Assembly (NCBI RefSeq): GCF_000420445.1
Contig: NZ_ATUY01000013.1
Location: forward strand, 1-37,714
DNA length: 37,714 bases
Direction: 5' to 3'
Origin: Actinotignum urinale DSM 15805
GTDB taxonomy: Bacteria; Actinomycetota; Actinomycetes; Actinomycetales; Actinomycetaceae
The position numbers and the translations under genes were made by a program. The notes under the pieces are model-generated. The model made no database searches and was not told the DNA's origin. It worked only from the letters and a program-made list of their open reading frames with translations. Positions 34,478 through 37,714 of the stretch are shown in pieces (position 1 is the first letter of the stretch; every line of letters starts with the position of its first letter).

Positions 34478-36718
34478 ATGTGGTGTGTCCGGGCTTTGCC
34501 TCGTCCGTCAAGGATGTTTGCTTTCCTTGTTGTGGTGAGTACGATGCTGTGCGTGTTGTCGCCTTTAGCCCTGGCGGTGATGGATAGTACATATAAAGCC
34601 CGGGACACCTTTATTTCTGAACTTGGTTTAACAAGGGAGGTTCCTTCACAAGAAGCGGATGTTAAATGTCGTATATATTTCGCTAGTTTGGGGAAACGAA
34701 CTACGCATGTTCTTGCTATGGTGCCAGCTAAGGAAGATGCTCCGGCTCCTTTTGGGCATAGCCGTTGGCAGGAGCCGGGTTCCTTTAAAGTATCGGAAGA
34801 TTTACAAGATTTTGTTCCAGAGTTAGAGGCAAGGTTTGGTACGTTTGCTGGGGTTTTAGATGCGAAGGGCACGCCTTCTGCAACATCCAGATTTGTGCTA
34901 TATCGGCCAACTGAAGCAATGGGGGACGGGTGGACTGATAATAAAATCCAACCGGGTCAGGGCACTGTCGATCCGGGTTTTTTTGGCAATGATCGTGTTG
35001 AGAAGCGCCATGTGGTGTGGTTTTGGCTTGTGGTGCTTGTGGTGCCTGGGGTGGTGTTGTTCTACACGGTTGTGCGGACGTGGATGCATGGTCATAAGCA
35101 GTCTTTGGCGACGTTGGAGATTATAGGGTTTACTCCCTGGCGTATTCAGCGTTTAGTGTGGAGGAGGTTACGGGGGCCGATTTTAACAGCGCTGGGGTTG
35201 TCTGTTGTGTGTGTTGGTGTGTTGTTTGTTGCGGATGTTCCTTTGCCTGGTGCGCAGTTTACTATTCGTCGTATTGATACGTGGGTTGCATGGTCAACGT
35301 ATGTTACGTATTTGATTGCGGGTGTGGTTCTTGGGTTGTTGGTTATGTTCCTTGGCACTGTTCCGCATAAGCTTGCTCGGGTTAATCGTCCGTATGAGGT
35401 GGCGTTTGGTCGGTTGGATCGTGTGTTAGCGTTGGTTGGTTTTGTTGCGGTGTGTGGGTTTTCTATCCAGGCTGTTTACCAGTTACGTATTGCTGTTCAG
35501 GGGGCTAATGTAAATTCCCCTCATTTTCTCTGGTTTTGGGCTGCGGTTGTGACGGCGTTGGTGTTTGCTCCGTATATGTGTCGGTATGTGGTTCATGTTG
35601 TGGGAAATTTGGCTGTGTGGTTGGCGCATAAGAAGCAGTCTGCATCCTGGGTTATTGTGGGGCGGCATTGTGTGTCTAGTCGGGGTAGTGCGAGAGTGGT
35701 TCGTAATGGTGTGATGTTAATTGTTTTGGCTGTTACCTCTGCCTCGTTCGCATTGGCGGGTGACGCGTACGTTATAAATATTGAAAATAATATAAAAATA
35801 CTAGATGACAAAGTGGCTCTGGTTACTTTTCCCCATTATGAGGAGCGTTTTGATGGGCAGGGGCGGTGGAAGTCTTTGGATATTCCACCGTATGTGTCAA
35901 TATCGGTTTATTCTCCTACCCCAGAACTGTCAAGTCGTCAGCGCCAAGACGTGCAGGGAGATGATCGGGGGCAAGGCTCGCAGGGTTCTGGTGATGAGGG
36001 ACGGGTGTATAGGCCTCCGTTGCGTCTTGTATCGGGTTCTTCAGAGGCGTTGCGTGTGTGGGGTTTTGTTGCGGGTAAGACGTATAGGGTGAGTCATTTG
36101 CCTGAGTTTATACAGATTGCGTTGGGTCCTGATTTGTATGAGATTAAGGTTGTGGGGGAGTTGACGCGTGATGTTATTCTTCAGACTTATGGGTCGACAG
36201 AGGGGTATGTTGGCAGTATTTATTTTAATCGTGATAAGTCGCCTGTTGATCGTTTAGTGATGGTTCGTGCGGTATCTCAAAAGATTTCCCCTTTTGTGCA
36301 ACCTAAGGTTGGTGGTGAGGAGTGGATTGTGGGTGCCTATGATGAGGCTTTCCAGTTTAGGTGGTTGTATATCGGGACGGGTGTTATTGCGGTTGTGTTG
36401 TTGGGGGCGACGTTGGTGTCGTCTCGTCGTGATCACAACGAGTTGCATCGGAAGGTTGTGAGGTTGGATTCTGCGTATGGGACGGGTGGTTTACCGCGCC
36501 TGGTAGCGGTGTTGAATGGTGGTGTGGTGGCTGGAGTTACTCTTGTTGTGGGTTCTGTGTTGGCTATGCCGATTTCTATGATTGCTTCTGGGGATCATAG
36601 TGTTGTTGGTGGTGTTGGTATGGTGATTGGTGGGATCTTGTTGGCTGTGGGTGTGATATTTCTTGTGGGTATTGTTGGGGTGTTATTCGCAACTAGTCGT
36701 GTCCAACAACGCCATTGA
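34478..36718 (+). CDS. Ten-TM FtsX-like ABC permease of the peptide cassette
   Basis: This 746-residue protein has TM segments near residues 13-33, 179-199, 234-254, 270-293, 316-336, 350-370, 411-428, 629-648, 680-698 and 709-738. Two large extracytoplasmic domains (about 34-178 and 430-628) lie between them, the second with a Gln/Gly/Asp-rich low-complexity stretch at 488-508. Two FtsX-like cores (QSLATLEIIGFTPWRIQRLV at 208-227 and a related one near 652-680) give an MacB/LolE-like double permease, as in bacteriocin-associated integral membrane proteins. ATG 34478 has AAGGAGG 8 bases upstream and lies 17 bases after the peptide stop. It probably works with the ATPase at 36807, in export or in self-protection. 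Codon use is strongly G/T-biased (TTG, GTG, GTT, GGT), unlike most of the window. Confidence 0.82.
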   Translation: MWCVRALPRPSRMFAFLVVVSTMLCVLSPLALAVMDSTYKARDTFISELGLTREVPSQEADVKCRIYFASLGKRTTHVLAMVPAKEDAPAPFGHSRWQEPGSFKVSEDLQDFVPELEARFGTFAGVLDAKGTPSATSRFVLYRPTEAMGDGWTDNKIQPGQGTVDPGFFGNDRVEKRHVVWFWLVVLVVPGVVLFYTVVRTWMHGHKQSLATLEIIGFTPWRIQRLVWRRLRGPILTALGLSVVCVGVLFVADVPLPGAQFTIRRIDTWVAWSTYVTYLIAGVVLGLLVMFLGTVPHKLARVNRPYEVAFGRLDRVLALVGFVAVCGFSIQAVYQLRIAVQGANVNSPHFLWFWAAVVTALVFAPYMCRYVVHVVGNLAVWLAHKKQSASWVIVGRHCVSSRGSARVVRNGVMLIVLAVTSASFALAGDAYVINIENNIKILDDKVALVTFPHYEERFDGQGRWKSLDIPPYVSISVYSPTPELSSRQRQDVQGDDRGQGSQGSGDEGRVYRPPLRLVSGSSEALRVWGFVAGKTYRVSHLPEFIQIALGPDLYEIKVVGELTRDVILQTYGSTEGYVGSIYFNRDKSPVDRLVMVRAVSQKISPFVQPKVGGEEWIVGAYDEAFQFRWLYIGTGVIAVVLLGATLVSSRRDHNELHRKVVRLDSAYGTGGLPRLVAVLNGGVVAGVTLVVGSVLAMPISMIASGDHSVVGGVGMVIGGILLAVGVIFLVGIVGVLFATSRVQQRH

Positions 36719-36748
36719 CAAAGACTTTGTCAGCATGGCGGTTGTTGG
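36703..36748 (+). promoter_or_regulatory. Long hairpin between permease and ATPase genes
   Basis: The arms CCAACAACGCCATTGACAAAG (split here: CCAACAAC, GCCAT, TGACAAAG) at 36703-36723 and CTTTGTCAGCATGGCGG followed by TTGTTGG at 36725-36748 pair nearly throughout. The left arm contains the permease stop codon. No U run follows, so it may act as an mRNA-processing or stability element, or as partial attenuator, that sets ATPase levels. Confidence 0.6.
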
Positions 36749-36806
36749 ATAAGGGGTCTGGTTGGCAGGGTTATTGTTGAGAGAAATGAAGAAAGGTGAG
36801 TGTGTG

Positions 36807-37643
36807 ATGAAAGAATCAGTGTTTGGTGTTGAGGGTATGGGTGGTCAGCGTTTGGCTGGTGGTGATGATGGGGGTTTGTCTGTGTTGAGTGGTGGGCCTG
36901 TGGTGTGTGTGGAGGGGGTGTCTCATCGTTTTGGTAAGAAGCAGGTGTTGTCGAATGTGAATCTTGTTATTGGGGCTGGGGAGTATGTGACGATTTCTGG
37001 TGGTTCTGGTGAGGGTAAGACGACGTTGCTTTCGTGTGTGATGGGGTTGATTCGTCCGGAAGATGGCAGTGTTACGGTGTTGGGTAGGCGTGTGGATCGT
37101 TTTTCTCGGACGAGGTCTGCTGTGTTTCGGGGTCGTCATATGGGGATTATTTTCCAAAATGGTGAGTTGTTGGATGATTTGACTGCTGAGGAAAATGTGT
37201 TGTTACCGGTGTGGATGAATACGCGGGGTAAGAAAGACACGCTAGATGATTTGGATAATGCTGATGCTACCAAGGTAAGGGATGGTGGTGTGAGTGATGC
37301 TGGTGTGGGTTCTCGGGTTGTGTCGTTGTTAGGGGAGTTGGGTGTTCCTGTGGGCAGGCGGGTATCGACGTTGTCTGGTGGGGAGTATCAAAGGACGGCG
37401 TTGGCTCGTGCGTTGGTCAATGATCCGGAGATTATTATTGCTGATGAGCCGACGGCGTCTTTGGATCCTCGTCTTCGTGATGAGATGTGTGGGTTGTTGG
37501 TCTCGTATGCTCGCAAGCGTGGGGCTGCGTTGATTGTGGTGACGCATGATCCGTATCTTGTTCGGCAAGCTGATCGGCAGTTTTATTTGAAAAAAGGCGA
37601 ACTTTCGCAGATAAGTCCTGAAGAGCTACAACACTACACATAA
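36807..37643 (+). CDS. ABC transporter ATPase of the peptide cassette (MacB/LolD type)
   Basis: I start at ATG 36807, with GAAAGGTGAG upstream, giving 278 residues; a longer frame begins at 36762. Walker A is GGSGEGKTT, the Q-loop is IIFQNGELLDDLTAEENVLL, the signature is LSGGEYQRTALARAL, Walker B is IIIADEPTASLD and the H-loop is VVTHD. This is the MacB/LolD/bacteriocin-exporter subclass that pairs with FtsX-like permeases. About 35 residues of Gly-rich N-terminal extension and an inserted Asp/Lys-rich loop (near residues 140-165) are unusual. An 88-base spacer with a long hairpin separates it from the permease. G/T-biased codon use is shared with the permease, so the two arrived together. 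Confidence 0.9.
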   Translation: MKESVFGVEGMGGQRLAGGDDGGLSVLSGGPVVCVEGVSHRFGKKQVLSNVNLVIGAGEYVTISGGSGEGKTTLLSCVMGLIRPEDGSVTVLGRRVDRFSRTRSAVFRGRHMGIIFQNGELLDDLTAEENVLLPVWMNTRGKKDTLDDLDNADATKVRDGGVSDAGVGSRVVSLLGELGVPVGRRVSTLSGGEYQRTALARALVNDPEIIIADEPTASLDPRLRDEMCGLLVSYARKRGAALIVVTHDPYLVRQADRQFYLKKGELSQISPEELQHYT

Positions 37644-37645
37644 AA

Positions 37646-37678
37646 CTGCGATGAGTGGCGAGACTATCGTCGTCGCAG
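37646..37678 (+). terminator. Possible terminator after the cassette
   Basis: CTGCGATGA (37646-37654) and TCGTCGTCGCAG (37667-37678) form a short imperfect stem just after the ATPase stop codon. No U tract follows, and the window ends 36 bases later, so the call is weak. Confidence 0.3.
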
Positions 37679-37714
37679 AAAAACACACGCACTCCAGGTG
37701 GAGAATTGCATGAA

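Overview
The window looks like a chromosomal segment of a facultatively or strictly anaerobic actinobacterium of moderate GC content. A WhiB1-type iron-sulfur regulator lies tail to tail with a PdtaS-type sensor kinase, the same neighbour pair known from Mycobacterium tuberculosis. Several genes appear to be read from leaderless mRNAs (TANNNT, then 6-7 nt, then ATG). There is a class III (oxygen-sensitive) ribonucleotide reductase, a DUF2505 protein and an OFA-type MFS carrier. A moderate-GC member of the Actinomycetaceae (Arcanobacterium/Trueperella-like) would fit; this is inference and no 16S gene is present.

Layout. 1-311: broken-off end of an IS3-family element, abutting the stop codon of a small membrane-protein gene (313-582, minus). 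881-2075: VbhA-type antitoxin, Fic AMP-transferase toxin and a third, apparently frameshifted small gene. 2214-6074 (minus): FecCD-type metal-chelate/corrinoid importer operon (permease, lipoprotein, ATPase) ending in a SAM methyltransferase with an odd low-complexity insert. 6579-9538: nrdD-nrdG behind an NrdR box. 9596-12723: a possible leader ORF and a FUSC-family membrane protein, convergent with an OFA-type MFS carrier. 12956-14065 (minus): tail-anchored coiled-coil protein. 14388-17266: fumarase, convergent with folA and thyA. 17494-19487 (minus): amino-acid permease and DUF2505 protein. 20012-24822: pdtaS, whiB1 (minus) and an oversized ligA. 25052-26335 (minus): cardiolipin synthase. 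26680-28674: BCCT carrier. 28870-32165: gatCAB. 32427-33596: malic enzyme. 34128-37643: a cassette of small cationic secreted peptide, ten-TM FtsX-like permease and ABC ATPase, with base composition unlike the rest.

How the parts work together. Most of the window is housekeeping: dTMP/folate supply (thyA, folA), anaerobic dNTP synthesis (nrdDG), C4-acid metabolism (fumC, malic enzyme), Gln-tRNA/Asn-tRNA amidation (gatCAB) and DNA joining (ligA). The accessory parts are the IS end, the Fic toxin-antitoxin locus and the peptide/ABC cassette at the right edge. That cassette has the gene order of lactococcin-972-type bacteriocin loci, but I do not recognise the peptide as a known family, so it is the best candidate for something undescribed. 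A second cross-cutting oddity is that several genes have copies of their own 3' coding ends just beyond the stop codon (methyltransferase, pdtaS, gatB, and fumC/folA).
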